The notes under the pieces were generated by a model that was not told where the DNA came from, searched no databases, and saw nothing but the letters and a program-made list of their open reading frames with translations. The position numbers were made by a program, and so were the translations under genes. DNA of 64,000 nt from Treponema sp. (lineage in GTDB: Bacteria; Spirochaetota; Spirochaetia; Treponematales; Treponemataceae). The DNA lies in NCBI GenBank assembly GCA_017525605.1, contig JAFXSM010000042.1, positions 1 through 64,000 of the forward strand. Reading direction: 5' to 3'. Below, in pieces: positions 43,048 to 52,394 of this stretch. Position 1 is the stretch's first letter, and the number at the start of each line of letters is the position of its first letter.

Positions 43048-45399
43048 ATGATAGACAAACTCAAGAAAAACGCGAAGAAGAACGTAATCATCTGCTCTAT
43101 CGGCATCGTGATTGCGGCTCTTGCTCTCTTTCTGCATTTCACCGGCTCGCTCAACTGGATTGAATACAAATCCTACGACAGCAGAATCAAGCAGACAGCA
43201 AAATATCTGACAAGGGACGACAATGTTGTCGTCATCATCCTGAACCAGGAAAGCCTTGACTGGGCGAAAGAGGAGCTCGGATGGAGCTATCCGTGGCCAC
43301 GCGAAAGCTACGGAAAGATGGTGAAATTCTTCAACAGAGGAAACGCGGCTTCCATGGCATTCGATATGGTCTACACGGAGCCTTCAATTTATGGTGACGA
43401 CGACGACAGGAAATTCGCGGAGGCGGACGAGGAATTCGGAAAGACGATTCAGGCAGTTTTCTACGCTTCGAACGAATCGACGAAAGGCGTGCTTCCGATT
43501 GACAGCATAAAGAACACGGCGGCGAAAATCGCAACGGTGCAGAGCCTCCTTGACGAGGACGGAGTTGCCCGCCGCGCGAGATTCTATTCATCAGCGAAAG
43601 ACGAGGCGCAAAGGCTGAACGAGCCGTCGCTTGCGGTCGCGAGCTTGCAGCTTTCGGACGAGATGCCTGACATCGACACGATTCCGAAAGCGAAAAGCGG
43701 AAAGAAAGGCGAGAGCGAGCAGGGAATGTACGTCAGATTCTACGTTTCGAACGACGAGAACGCAGACCCGAACAGCTTGGACGCATATCTTCCGTACAGC
43801 GCAAAGACGATTCTCCTGAGCGAATTCCTCATGGAATACGAGGAATCGAAAAGCGAAGGCGCAGAGACGGACATTTCGCTCTTCAAGCCGCTTGCGGACA
43901 AGATGGATTCGGACGAAGGATACCTGAAAAAATATTTCGAGCAGGACGGAAAATCAATCGAAGAGAACATCATCACAAAAGAAGATGTCGAAGGCGGAAT
44001 GTTCGAGGACACGCACGTTTTCTTCGCACTGTTCGCACCTGGACTTTTCGATATCTGCGCAACGCCAATCGGAACGAACTATCCGGGAGTCGGCGTGCAC
44101 ATCGCAATGGTCAACACTATCCTGCAGGAAGACTACCTGAGAGACATACCGGATTACGCAACGGCACTCATCGTCATAATCGCGGTCGTTCTCGGAATTC
44201 TCATCGCATCTGCATTCCCACAGAAGTCGAAGATTCTTCCGGTAAAAATCGCAATCTTCATAATCCTCGCCTGCACTTACGTCGGCATCTCGTACCCTGC
44301 ATTCTTCAAGGGAATCATTCTTCCTGTCGTCACCCCTACCCTGTCGTTCATAATCGCGTTCGTATCGACAATCACGGAAAATTACGTCACGGAAGGTCGC
44401 CAGAGAAGATTTTTGAAGAATGCATTCAGCCAGTGCCTTGCTCCGGCGGTCGTCGAGCAGCTCTGCGAAAACCCGGAGACATTCAAGCTCGGCGGCGAGA
44501 AAATCGAAATGTCGGCAATCTTCACCGACATCCAGAAATTCTCTTCGTTCAGCGAGCTTCTGACAGCGGCACAGCTTGTCGCACTTCTCAATTATTATCT
44601 TACGAGAATGTCCGACATAATCATCGACGAGCAGGGCAACGTTGACAAATACGAGGGAGACGCAATCATCGCGCTCGTGGGAGCTCCGAACAAGATGAAG
44701 GACCACGCGTCACACGCCTGCGCGGCTGCAATCGCGATGAAAAAAGCGGAAGTCATAATGAACAAAGAAATCGTCGAATACGCATCGAATCCGAAACCGG
44801 ACGACATGGAAGATGATTTGTACGACGCATTCACAATCATGGTGAAGAACAACAAGACGATTTTCACGAGAATCGGAATCAACTCAGGAGAGATGATTGC
44901 GGGCTACATGGGAAGCACGAAGAAGAAGAACTACACGATGATGGGAAACAACGTGAACCTCGCGTCGCGTCTCGAAGGCGTGAACAAGCAGTACTCGACG
45001 GCCGGAATCCTGATTTCGGAGCACACGAGAAAGCTCATCGGCGACAGGTTCGTTGTCAGAAGCCTCGACAGAGTGCAGGTCGTGAACGTGAAAACTCCGC
45101 TCAGGCTCTATGAGCTTGTGGAGGAGAAAAAAGACGCGAACGAGCAACTTCTGAAATACATGGCGGCATGGGAAGTGTTCATGAAGACGTTCGAGGAGCG
45201 CAATTACGAGAAGGCACTTGAGCAGCTGAAAAAGCTCGCTTCCGTAAAAGTCGAGCAGTACCCGAACGACAAAGTCGCGAAGTACTACATGAACCTTCTT
45301 GAAAATTTCTTCGTGAAAGGCACCTACCCGACAGAAAACGACAACGCGGGAGTATCATTCAACGAAGAAAACGGGGTGTTTACGTTATTGCAGAAATAA
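43048..45399 (+). CDS. CHASE2-domain class III adenylate/guanylate cyclase
   Basis: A 783-residue membrane signalling enzyme. It has an N-terminal membrane segment and an extracytoplasmic CHASE2 sensor (about 40-365, with SYDSRIKQ, PWPRESYGKMV and DEDGVARRARFY). Three membrane helices follow (about 370-455), then a class III cyclase domain (about 475-670). Metal-binding Asp residues lie in IFTDIQKFSS and DKYEGDAIIALVGAP, the Lys in VDKYEGD is the base-selecting position, and YTMMGNNVNLASRLE carries the transition-state Asn and Arg. Lys with Thr at the two selecting sites favours ATP. A C-terminal helical segment (about 690-783) is TPR-like. GGAGG precedes the start. Confidence 0.93.
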   Translation: MIDKLKKNAKKNVIICSIGIVIAALALFLHFTGSLNWIEYKSYDSRIKQTAKYLTRDDNVVVIILNQESLDWAKEELGWSYPWPRESYGKMVKFFNRGNAASMAFDMVYTEPSIYGDDDDRKFAEADEEFGKTIQAVFYASNESTKGVLPIDSIKNTAAKIATVQSLLDEDGVARRARFYSSAKDEAQRLNEPSLAVASLQLSDEMPDIDTIPKAKSGKKGESEQGMYVRFYVSNDENADPNSLDAYLPYSAKTILLSEFLMEYEESKSEGAETDISLFKPLADKMDSDEGYLKKYFEQDGKSIEENIITKEDVEGGMFEDTHVFFALFAPGLFDICATPIGTNYPGVGVHIAMVNTILQEDYLRDIPDYATALIVIIAVVLGILIASAFPQKSKILPVKIAIFIILACTYVGISYPAFFKGIILPVVTPTLSFIIAFVSTITENYVTEGRQRRFLKNAFSQCLAPAVVEQLCENPETFKLGGEKIEMSAIFTDIQKFSSFSELLTAAQLVALLNYYLTRMSDIIIDEQGNVDKYEGDAIIALVGAPNKMKDHASHACAAAIAMKKAEVIMNKEIVEYASNPKPDDMEDDLYDAFTIMVKNNKTIFTRIGINSGEMIAGYMGSTKKKNYTMMGNNVNLASRLEGVNKQYSTAGILISEHTRKLIGDRFVVRSLDRVQVVNVKTPLRLYELVEEKKDANEQLLKYMAAWEVFMKTFEERNYEKALEQLKKLASVKVEQYPNDKVAKYYMNLLENFFVKGTYPTENDNAGVSFNEENGVFTLLQK

Positions 45400-45414
45400 A
45401 ATAACTGAAATGGC

Positions 45415-45571
45415 GAATGTTGAGTTTTACGAACAAATGATGGAAACAAGCGGAGACGGGGTTCTGACCTCAAAAACACTCAGCCACCGCGAAGCGGTAC
45501 TGCCGTTTTTGAGGTCAGGTTCCCGTCGGGAGCTTGTTTCCAATCTTTACGATTTGCATTAACTCAACATT
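45415..45571 (-). repeat. Nested inverted-repeat element, copy C
   Basis: The outer arms GAATGTTGAGTT and AACTCAACATT close it. GGAAACAAGC (45442-45451) pairs with 45532-45541, ACGGG with CCCGT, and CTGACCTCAAAAAC (45464-45477) with 45505-45518. The core at 45483-45504 is the exact reverse complement of the 22-nt core in A and B. The element lies between the convergent cyclase and slyD genes. It lacks the second hairpin found in A and B. Confidence 0.9.
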
Positions 45572-45605
45572 TGACCTAAAGAAACTCTAGATTTATGGTT
45601 GGGGC

Positions 45606-46148
45606 TTATTCGCCGCAACCGCCGCAGCCGCCGCAGCTGCTTCCGCAACCGCCGTCGCCGCAACTGCCGCCACAGCTTCCGCAGCCGCTTGGCTGGACAA
45701 GTGGTGCGAGTTCGTCTTCGGTTGGGTCGCGGACATCTACGATTTCAACGTCAAAGTAAAGGTCTTTGCCGGCAAGCTCGTGGTTTCCGTCAACGGTGAT
45801 TTCGCTGTCGGTGACTTCCGTGACGCGGACGAAGAAAGGACCTGTCGCCGTGTCCGCCTGGAATCTCTGTCCGACTTCAATCGGCATAGTCGCATCGAAC
45901 TGCGAGCGAGGAACTTTCTGGACGAGGCTTTCATCGAATTCGCCGTAGCCGTCCTTTGCAGGAACAACAAAGCTCTTCTTTGCGCCTGCTTCCAGTCCGT
46001 TTATTTCTTTTTCGAATCCGGGAATCATCTGACCGACACCGTGCATTACCTCAAGCGGATTTCCATCGACAGAAGAATCAATCACGTTATTGTCCTTGTC
46101 CTTGAGCGTGTAGTGAAGTTTAACCATTTTTGTTGCTGCAACTTGCAT
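45606..46148 (-). CDS. slyD: FKBP-type peptidyl-prolyl isomerase SlyD
   Basis: A 180-residue SlyD with an FKBP domain interrupted by the insert-in-flap chaperone domain (HGVGQMIPGFEKEINGLEAG, then KDGYGEFDESLVQKV, later DGNHELAGKDLYFDVEI). The C-terminal tail has eight Cys in a Gly/Ser background, as in SlyD proteins that bind nickel or zinc for hydrogenase and metalloenzyme maturation. The start at 46148 has GGGAG 7 bases upstream; it lies inside the end of the GGDEF gene, a 29-base overlap in another frame. A later Met at 46127 lacks a ribosome site. Confidence 0.95.
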   Translation of the reverse strand: MQVAATKMVKLHYTLKDKDNNVIDSSVDGNPLEVMHGVGQMIPGFEKEINGLEAGAKKSFVVPAKDGYGEFDESLVQKVPRSQFDATMPIEVGQRFQADTATGPFFVRVTEVTDSEITVDGNHELAGKDLYFDVEIVDVRDPTEDELAPLVQPSGCGSCGGSCGDGGCGSSCGGCGGCGE

Positions 46149-47958
46149 TTTTATCTCCCATGTTTTTTAGTTTGCAGTAGAGGGCAAAGTCTACTTTTAT
46201 TGATTCAGGAAGCAAATTGAAACATGCCGCGAACATCACGGCGCAATTCACTTCGTATTCTGCCCATTGAGAAGAATGACCGATACGGTCGAATGTGACA
46301 AGCCCCTTTATTTCATCAGGCGAGCCGAGAATGTACTGAATCGACGAGCGGACATTTCGATGCAATAATTCAGCCCTAGTCTGCTCGGCATCCCCAAGAT
46401 CCTCCGGGAAATCCATCCTGACGAACCTGCCGTTCGCTTTCAAAAGTTTCTGGAATTCGTCAGTGAGAACGTAACGCGCATCTTCCTGCAAATCTGATTC
46501 TTCTCCGACGCAGTAGATTCTGTTCAAATCCTCGCCATAGTAAATCGAAACGTCGCTCAAGTTGTACGTTTCTTTCATGTGCTGCAGAACGTCGCGTATC
46601 GCCTTGTACGGAGTCTGCCCCAGATTCTGCATGAACGCCGCCATGTATTTCAGCTCAAGTATTTCCCGCCCCTGATATTTGACTCCGGCAGTGTCCTCAA
46701 CTGACTTCTGATAAAGAGAGAGATGAAGGTCGTCGCGGAAGAAAATGTACCTGTTGCGCCCCTTGTCCTTTGCCCTGTAAAGGCAGAAATCGGCTTTCTT
46801 GAAAAGCTCGTCGTATGTAGCTCCGTTGTCTGGGAAAACCGCCGCTCCAATCGAGGTCGTGATTTTTATGTCGTCGAATGTTGACTCGAAGTTGTTCCGC
46901 GTTGTCTCAAGAATCGCCTGCAACGTTCCGCGAAGGACAAGCTCATTTTCGACGTTGTTCAGGACTACGAAAAATTCGTCGCCGCCGTACCGACCGACAA
47001 AGCCCTTGTTTCCGACGATGTTGTTCAGAATCGCGCCGGACTGCTCAAGAACTTTGTCGCCGGCAAGATGCCCGTAAGCGTCGTTCACCGGCTTGAAATG
47101 GTCCAAATCGACGATGACGAGCGCAATACGCTCATTTTTTGCGGCGGCTTCTTTCAGGCGTTTTATGGCGATTTCGTAGATTGTCTTTTTGTTGTACGTC
47201 TTTGTCAGTGTGTCAATCTGAAGTTCGTCTATCAGATTCGAAGTGCTGATACTCTGCTTCATGTTGGAGCTTGGGCAGACCATGCCGTTCACAAAAACGT
47301 CGCCGTCACACTCGCGTCGCATTCCGATGAAGTCGAGCGACTCCATTATTTTCCCGGAAGTCCTGAATCCGCATGACAAAGTTGAATAAATCCTAGACGG
47401 GCAGGCCTTGATATTCTCGACAAATGCCTTGAATTCTTCGGTCTGAGAATCCGGCAGCATTTTGTCGTTCAGCATGTGCGTGCACCAGATGTCGATGTCC
47501 TGCCTGAAAATGTCCACGCTCTTTCCGTTGTCGATTCTCACAAAGCTGAATTCGTTCGTGTTTTTCTCGTAAAAGAAGAATGTCGAACCGACAAGGCTCA
47601 GCGCGTCAAGAATGTTCTTGCAAAGTTTCTCGTTGTCGTTGATATAGCTGAATATGTCGGCAAGCTCGACAAGCTTAAGAGCGCGGACACTTTTGCCATT
47701 CAGTTTTTCATCGGTAACGCGAGTTATGTTCAGTTTGTACTCGTCGGTGTTTTTCCTGAATTTGAAGGCCGTCATCTCGGAATTCTTGTCGGCATTCTTC
47801 ACGAAACTCAGGAACCCCTCGCGCTCGTCGGGGTGGATTATTTCATCGAGATGCGCAAACCTGTGCCCGATTCGTTCGAAGTAGATGTAGTAATCGCGGT
47901 TTCCGTCAACGATATCAAGTTTCTCGTCGATGTAGATGATTTTTTCACTGACAGCCAT
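46120..47958 (-). CDS. Diguanylate cyclase (PAS-like, GGDEF, GAF-like)
   Basis: A 612-residue soluble protein that should make cyclic di-GMP. The N-terminus (about 1-110) is PAS-like, with a second sensory region to about 245. The GGDEF domain (about 255-420) has DLDHFKPVNDAYGH and the intact active site RYGGDEFFVV. The RxxD inhibitory site normally five residues before GGDEF is absent (the segment reads NKGFVG), so product inhibition is unlikely. The C-terminal 190 residues resemble a GAF domain. GGAGG precedes the ATG. It follows ygiQ by 32 bases and overlaps slyD, suggesting one leftward transcript. Confidence 0.92.
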   Translation of the reverse strand: MAVSEKIIYIDEKLDIVDGNRDYYIYFERIGHRFAHLDEIIHPDEREGFLSFVKNADKNSEMTAFKFRKNTDEYKLNITRVTDEKLNGKSVRALKLVELADIFSYINDNEKLCKNILDALSLVGSTFFFYEKNTNEFSFVRIDNGKSVDIFRQDIDIWCTHMLNDKMLPDSQTEEFKAFVENIKACPSRIYSTLSCGFRTSGKIMESLDFIGMRRECDGDVFVNGMVCPSSNMKQSISTSNLIDELQIDTLTKTYNKKTIYEIAIKRLKEAAAKNERIALVIVDLDHFKPVNDAYGHLAGDKVLEQSGAILNNIVGNKGFVGRYGGDEFFVVLNNVENELVLRGTLQAILETTRNNFESTFDDIKITTSIGAAVFPDNGATYDELFKKADFCLYRAKDKGRNRYIFFRDDLHLSLYQKSVEDTAGVKYQGREILELKYMAAFMQNLGQTPYKAIRDVLQHMKETYNLSDVSIYYGEDLNRIYCVGEESDLQEDARYVLTDEFQKLLKANGRFVRMDFPEDLGDAEQTRAELLHRNVRSSIQYILGSPDEIKGLVTFDRIGHSSQWAEYEVNCAVMFAACFNLLPESIKVDFALYCKLKNMGDKNASCSNKNG

Positions 47959-47990
47959 AAACGCACCTCCAAATAGTTATATCCGAGATA

Positions 47991-49817
47991 TTAGCGACCG
48001 AGCAAAACTTTTATCAAATCTTTCCTTCCTGCCTGCACGAGTGCTTCTTTCACGAGAGGCGCATTCTCCCTTCTGTTGAACTGCAAAAGCGCCCTCTGCA
48101 ACCGCCTTTCATGCGAACCGCGCGCAACATAAACTTCCTCGAAAGTGCCATCATCGTTCGTTTTCCGCGGATTCAGCCCAGTCCAATACATGCAAGTCGA
48201 AAGGCTTCCCGGGGTCGGATAAAAATCCTGAACCTGGTCTGGCACAAACCCAGTTTTTTTGAGATAGAGAGCAACCTCAATCGCCTCGTTCAGCCCGGCG
48301 CCAGGATGGGCGCAGATGTAATACGGAACGAGATACTGCTTCTTGTTCGACATCTTGTTCATCTTTGCGTATTCTTCGTAGAAAGATTCGTAAACTTCGT
48401 GGGTGCTCTTCCGCATGAGACGGAGAACTTTGTTTGAGACGTGCTCAGGCGCGACTTTGAGCTGACCTGAAATGTGATGCTCGACAAGCTCCTTGAAGAA
48501 TGTCTTGTCCTTGTCCATCATCAGGTAGTCGAACCTGATTCCTGAGCGGATGAAAACTTTCTTCACGCCGGGAAGTTTCCGGAGTTTTCGGAGAAGCTCA
48601 ACATATTCGGAATGGTCAACGCGGACGTTCTTGCACGGATTCGTTCCCATGCAGTCCTTATTCTGGCACGCTCCCCTCTTCTCCTGATAAATGCAAGCGT
48701 CATGCCTGAAATTCGCGCTCGGCCCTCCCACATCGTGGATGTATCCCTTGAAATCGGGGTCTTTCGTAATCTGGATTGCCTCGCGAATGAGGCTTTCGTG
48801 GCTGCGGGCCTGAATGCGCCGCCCCTGATGGAACGTAATCGCGCAGAAGGAGCACGCGCCGAAGCAGCCCCTGCACGAAGTGAGCGAGAATTTCACCTCG
48901 CTGATTGCTGGGACTCCGGTCTTCCCGTTCTCGGCAGGCTCATCGTACATCGGATGCCACTTTCTCTGGAACGGAAGCTCATAAATCGCGTCGAATTCTT
49001 CTGTCGTAAGCGGAAGGGAAGCCGGCTCCTGAACGATGAAACGCGCATCTACAGGCTCGGCAAGGATTTTTCCGTTTATGGCATCCGTATTCTGCTCCTG
49101 AATGAGATACGATTTTGCAAAAAGTGCCTTGCTTTCAGGCGTGTTCTTCGATATTTCCGCGAACGACGGCAGGCGGATTGCGTCGGCAGGGATTTCATCC
49201 TCGTGGCTCGTGTACCAGACTGTGCCGCGCACACCGCGAATCTGCTTTGCGGGGATTCCAAGCCGGAGCTGCTCGGCAATTTCGATGAGTGAATGCTCGC
49301 CCATTCCGTACATGAGCAAATCCGCCTTTGAGTCCAGAAGAACAGAGCGGCGGACAGTGTTCGACCAGTAGTCGTAATGCGAGGTGCGCCTGAGACTTGC
49401 CTCGATTCCGCCGATGAGCACGTTCACGCCCTTGTATGCCTGACGAATCGCGGAGCAGTACGTTATCAAAGCCCTGTCAGGCCTATGGCCCGCGACTCCG
49501 CCGTGCGCATAAACGTCTTCCGAGCGCGGCTTGTTGTTCGCGGTGTAGTTCGAGACCATCGAATCCATCGCGCCTGCAGAGACGAGGAAACCGAGTTTTG
49601 GGCGGCCGAATATCTTGAAGTTTTCGACATTTTTCCAGTCAGGCTGGCAAAGCAGGGCGACGGTGAAGCCTTTCGACTCAAGGAGCCTTCCGAGAAGGGC
49701 GGACGCGAATGAGGCGTGGTCAACATAAGCATCGCCAGAAACAAAGACGAAATCGACTTCCTGAATGCCACGCTCATCCAAGTCTTTTTTGCAGACGGGC
49801 AGAAATTTTGAATTCAT
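47991..49817 (-). CDS. ygiQ: YgiQ-family radical SAM protein
   Basis: A 608-residue radical SAM enzyme of the YgiQ family. The N-terminal half carries the conserved domain with DVVFVSGDAYVDHASFASALLGR-like sequence and HGGVAGHRPDRA. The cluster motif is CRGCFGACSFCA (CxxxCxxC at its core), followed by Cys-rich KRGACQNKDCMGTNPC, a second potential metal site. APEHVSNKVLRLMRK and DFYPTPGSL are family landmarks. The reaction is unknown. It is shorter than many homologues because the C-terminal extension is missing. No strong ribosome site; it starts 27 bases after the STAS gene and may rely on coupling. Confidence 0.92.
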   Translation of the reverse strand: MNSKFLPVCKKDLDERGIQEVDFVFVSGDAYVDHASFASALLGRLLESKGFTVALLCQPDWKNVENFKIFGRPKLGFLVSAGAMDSMVSNYTANNKPRSEDVYAHGGVAGHRPDRALITYCSAIRQAYKGVNVLIGGIEASLRRTSHYDYWSNTVRRSVLLDSKADLLMYGMGEHSLIEIAEQLRLGIPAKQIRGVRGTVWYTSHEDEIPADAIRLPSFAEISKNTPESKALFAKSYLIQEQNTDAINGKILAEPVDARFIVQEPASLPLTTEEFDAIYELPFQRKWHPMYDEPAENGKTGVPAISEVKFSLTSCRGCFGACSFCAITFHQGRRIQARSHESLIREAIQITKDPDFKGYIHDVGGPSANFRHDACIYQEKRGACQNKDCMGTNPCKNVRVDHSEYVELLRKLRKLPGVKKVFIRSGIRFDYLMMDKDKTFFKELVEHHISGQLKVAPEHVSNKVLRLMRKSTHEVYESFYEEYAKMNKMSNKKQYLVPYYICAHPGAGLNEAIEVALYLKKTGFVPDQVQDFYPTPGSLSTCMYWTGLNPRKTNDDGTFEEVYVARGSHERRLQRALLQFNRRENAPLVKEALVQAGRKDLIKVLLGR

Positions 49818-49844
49818 TGAAAATCAGGACAAAAAAAACAAAAA

Positions 49845-50393
49845 TCAGAATGAAACGCTTCCTGAGTCGGAAACGTCAAGGACAGACTTGCAGTTCGAAC
49901 ATCTGAAACGACCGCTTTTCTTTGCGGAAAGCTTTTTGTCGCATATCGGACATTTGAACGACATCGGGAAAATCTCACGCTTTGCGTTGTTGTCACCGCG
50001 GAGAAAATAATTTGCGTCGGTGGAGTCGTTTGCAATGCAGAACAATCTTGTGAATCCGAGAAGCTGGAAGACCTCCAGAACTTTCGGCTGCAAATCAGTA
50101 AAGACGAACACTCCGCCTTTCTGGACGAATTTCTGGTGCGCGACAACGAAAGCTCCGAGACCAGAAGACGAAACGTATTCCAACGACGAGCAGCGGAACA
50201 CGAGCTTCACAATGCCATACTCAAGAATCTTGTCGAGCTGGCTCTGAAAAAAATCGGCATTGTAAGTATCGATTCTTCCTTTCAGAAAAACATGGAAAAC
50301 ATCCTGCATGTGCTGGTCAACAGCAAGAGTTATCCTTAAATCTTTGTCCCAGTGGTCGTTGAAATTCGGTATGACAACAGCAGTCTCGTTCAT
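49845..50393 (-). CDS. STAS-domain protein with C-terminal zinc ribbon
   Basis: A 182-residue protein. Residues 25-135 are a STAS domain of the anti-sigma-factor-antagonist type: FHVFLKGRIDTYNADFF, then LEYVSSSGLGAFV, where the Ser before SGLG is the phosphorylation site, and LLGFTRLF. The last 45 residues form a four-Cys zinc ribbon (FKCPICDKKLS, then FRCSNCKSV). The fusion is uncommon; the ribbon may bind a partner or nucleic acid. The ATG has GGGGAG upstream and it heads the leftward group with ygiQ, the GGDEF gene and slyD. No cognate kinase or sigma factor is in the window. Confidence 0.88.
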   Translation of the reverse strand: MNETAVVIPNFNDHWDKDLRITLAVDQHMQDVFHVFLKGRIDTYNADFFQSQLDKILEYGIVKLVFRCSSLEYVSSSGLGAFVVAHQKFVQKGGVFVFTDLQPKVLEVFQLLGFTRLFCIANDSTDANYFLRGDNNAKREIFPMSFKCPICDKKLSAKKSGRFRCSNCKSVLDVSDSGSVSF

Positions 50394-50639
50394 TGTCGTT
50401 TCTCCCCAATATTTGTTAGTCCGTTATTGTTCATTATACAACATTTTTATAGATGAGGAAAACATAAACACTTGACAAAAAAGCATGATTTTACGTTACG
50501 AAACTTTTTTCCGCACGAAAAAAAACAAAATTCAAGTTAGACGAAAGTCACAAGAATTTGCTTTATATATCCTAAGAATATTCTAATGTCACTTTTACAT
50601 AAATCAACAATTATATTGTTAAAATCAGGAGTAAAAAAG

Positions 50640-52361
50640 ATGTATGTAAAAATCAGAAACGGAATTTTCGTATTGGCTTCGCTCGCGATTCTTGGTGGCG
50701 AATGTTTCTCGAAAGAGAACGGCGAAGCAATCATAAAAAACGAGGCGAGGACATCAACGAAAACGGACGAATCTGTCGTGATTGCAGAAAACGGCGAAAA
50801 AATCACGGTGGAGGATTCCGAGCTGAAAAAGACAGGCGACGCGTCGAACCCGGAAAACAGCAATTTCTTCGGAACGAACGCGGTTGTCTTAAGCAAGGAC
50901 GGAACAATCTCGGTCGAAAGGACTTCGATTGAGTCGAATGCGGACGGTGCGAACGCGGTATTTTCGACAGGCGAGAATTCATTCGTGATAATCAAAAATT
51001 CGAAAATACGCACGAAGGGAAATTCGAGCAGAGGACTCGACGCGACGTACAAGGGAAAAATCGTGGCGTACGATGTGGAAATCGAGACGGACGGGGAACA
51101 TTGCGCGGCCCTCGCGACAGACAGGGGCGAAGGCACAGTTTCCCTCATCAGCGGAAAGGCTCTGACGAAAGGTCGCGGCTCGCCTGTGATTTATTCGACG
51201 GGCGACATCCGGGCGAAAAAGCTGGAGGGAAAAGCATACGCTTCTGAAATCGCGTGCATCGAAGGAAAAAACAGCATCGTAATTGAAAAATCGAGGATTG
51301 AAGGTGGCGGCGGACTTGACGAAGAAGAGTCAAGCTCGGTGATGCTTTACCAGAGCATGAGCGGCGACGCGGACGAAGGAACCGCATCTTTTGCCGCAAA
51401 GGACTCTGAGCTTGTCGGAAACGCAAAGGATTCGTTCTTCTATGTGACGAACACGAACGCAAAGGTTTCGCTTTCCAACACGAAGATTTCAAATGCAGGG
51501 CGGTATCTTGTTAAAGTCGCGGGGAATGACTCGAAACGCGGCTGGGGAAGAAAAGGAAGCAACGGCGGAAATCTTGAGTTTACGGCAGAGAACCAGAAAC
51601 TTTTTGGAGAAATCGTTGTTGACGGAATAAGCTCGATGAAGATGACGATAGGAAAAGGCGCGTTCTTCGAGGGAAAAATCAATGTTAAGAACGAGGGAGA
51701 AGTCAACCTTGCGATTCTTGACGGAGCGACGCTCAAGCTGACGGGAGACATCTACATCAACGCGTTCAGCGACAGCGATTCGTCATTCAAAAACATAGTG
51801 TCGAACGGACACACAATTTTTTACAACAAGAAAGCGGCCGAAAACGCAAAGCTCGGAGGAAAAACGATAGCACTTTCTGACGGCGGAAAACTTCAGACGT
51901 ACGAGAAGGAGTTCGCGAAAAAGAAAAGCGCGGACGCAAACAGAAACGAAAACGGCAGACCGAAAATGCCAGGCGAGCATGAAAAACGCGGCGAGCTTGA
52001 GGAGTTCACAGGGGAGCTTGCAGTTGTCGGGAAAAAGGCACTGCTTTTTGACGAGAACAACAAGTCGCTCGAACTGAAAACAATGGAAAGCGGCGGACAA
52101 AAGCATCCGAAAGAAAACGGAAACGGCGGAATGATGCCTCCACCGGACGGAGACATGCAGCAGATGAACGGGAATCCGCCTCCGATGCCGAATGACATGG
52201 GCAATCAGGGAAATCCGCCAAAAGACGGACAAAAGAAGAATCCGCCGAAACTCGTCAAATTTTCCGATTTGAAAAAACTGAACGGCAAAAAAGTCGTAAT
52301 AAAGGGCGTAAAAGAAAAAGACGGCACAGTCACAGTATTTGAAGTTGCGGCTGTGAAATAA
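50640..52361 (+). CDS. Secreted beta-helix adhesin-like protein
   Basis: A 573-residue exported protein; ATG 50640 has AGGAG upstream. Residues about 45-410 form a right-handed beta helix of repeating short strands (TISVERTSIESNADGANAVF, SSRGLDATYKGKIVAYDVEI, GSPVIYSTGDI, SVMLYQSMSGDA). This belongs to a family of surface proteins found in clostridia and spirochaetes, though I cannot name it. A Lys/Asn-rich linker and a Met/Pro-rich stretch follow (MMPPPDGDMQQMNG, PPPMPNDMGNQGNPP), then a small C-terminal beta domain (VVIKGVKEKDGTVTVFEVAAV). The function is probably adhesion or ligand binding. A tiny membrane-peptide gene follows. Confidence 0.78.
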   Translation: MYVKIRNGIFVLASLAILGGECFSKENGEAIIKNEARTSTKTDESVVIAENGEKITVEDSELKKTGDASNPENSNFFGTNAVVLSKDGTISVERTSIESNADGANAVFSTGENSFVIIKNSKIRTKGNSSRGLDATYKGKIVAYDVEIETDGEHCAALATDRGEGTVSLISGKALTKGRGSPVIYSTGDIRAKKLEGKAYASEIACIEGKNSIVIEKSRIEGGGGLDEEESSSVMLYQSMSGDADEGTASFAAKDSELVGNAKDSFFYVTNTNAKVSLSNTKISNAGRYLVKVAGNDSKRGWGRKGSNGGNLEFTAENQKLFGEIVVDGISSMKMTIGKGAFFEGKINVKNEGEVNLAILDGATLKLTGDIYINAFSDSDSSFKNIVSNGHTIFYNKKAAENAKLGGKTIALSDGGKLQTYEKEFAKKKSADANRNENGRPKMPGEHEKRGELEEFTGELAVVGKKALLFDENNKSLELKTMESGGQKHPKENGNGGMMPPPDGDMQQMNGNPPPMPNDMGNQGNPPKDGQKKNPPKLVKFSDLKKLNGKKVVIKGVKEKDGTVTVFEVAAVK

Positions 52362-52394
52362 TCGATAAGCATCAGCAAAAAACGGAGGCACATT

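Noticed and set aside
14144..45571. The structured repeats as integron attC sites
   Set aside because: Treponema integrons exist, but I see no GTTRRRY/RYYYAAC core pair at the ends, no integrase gene and no cassette between copies.
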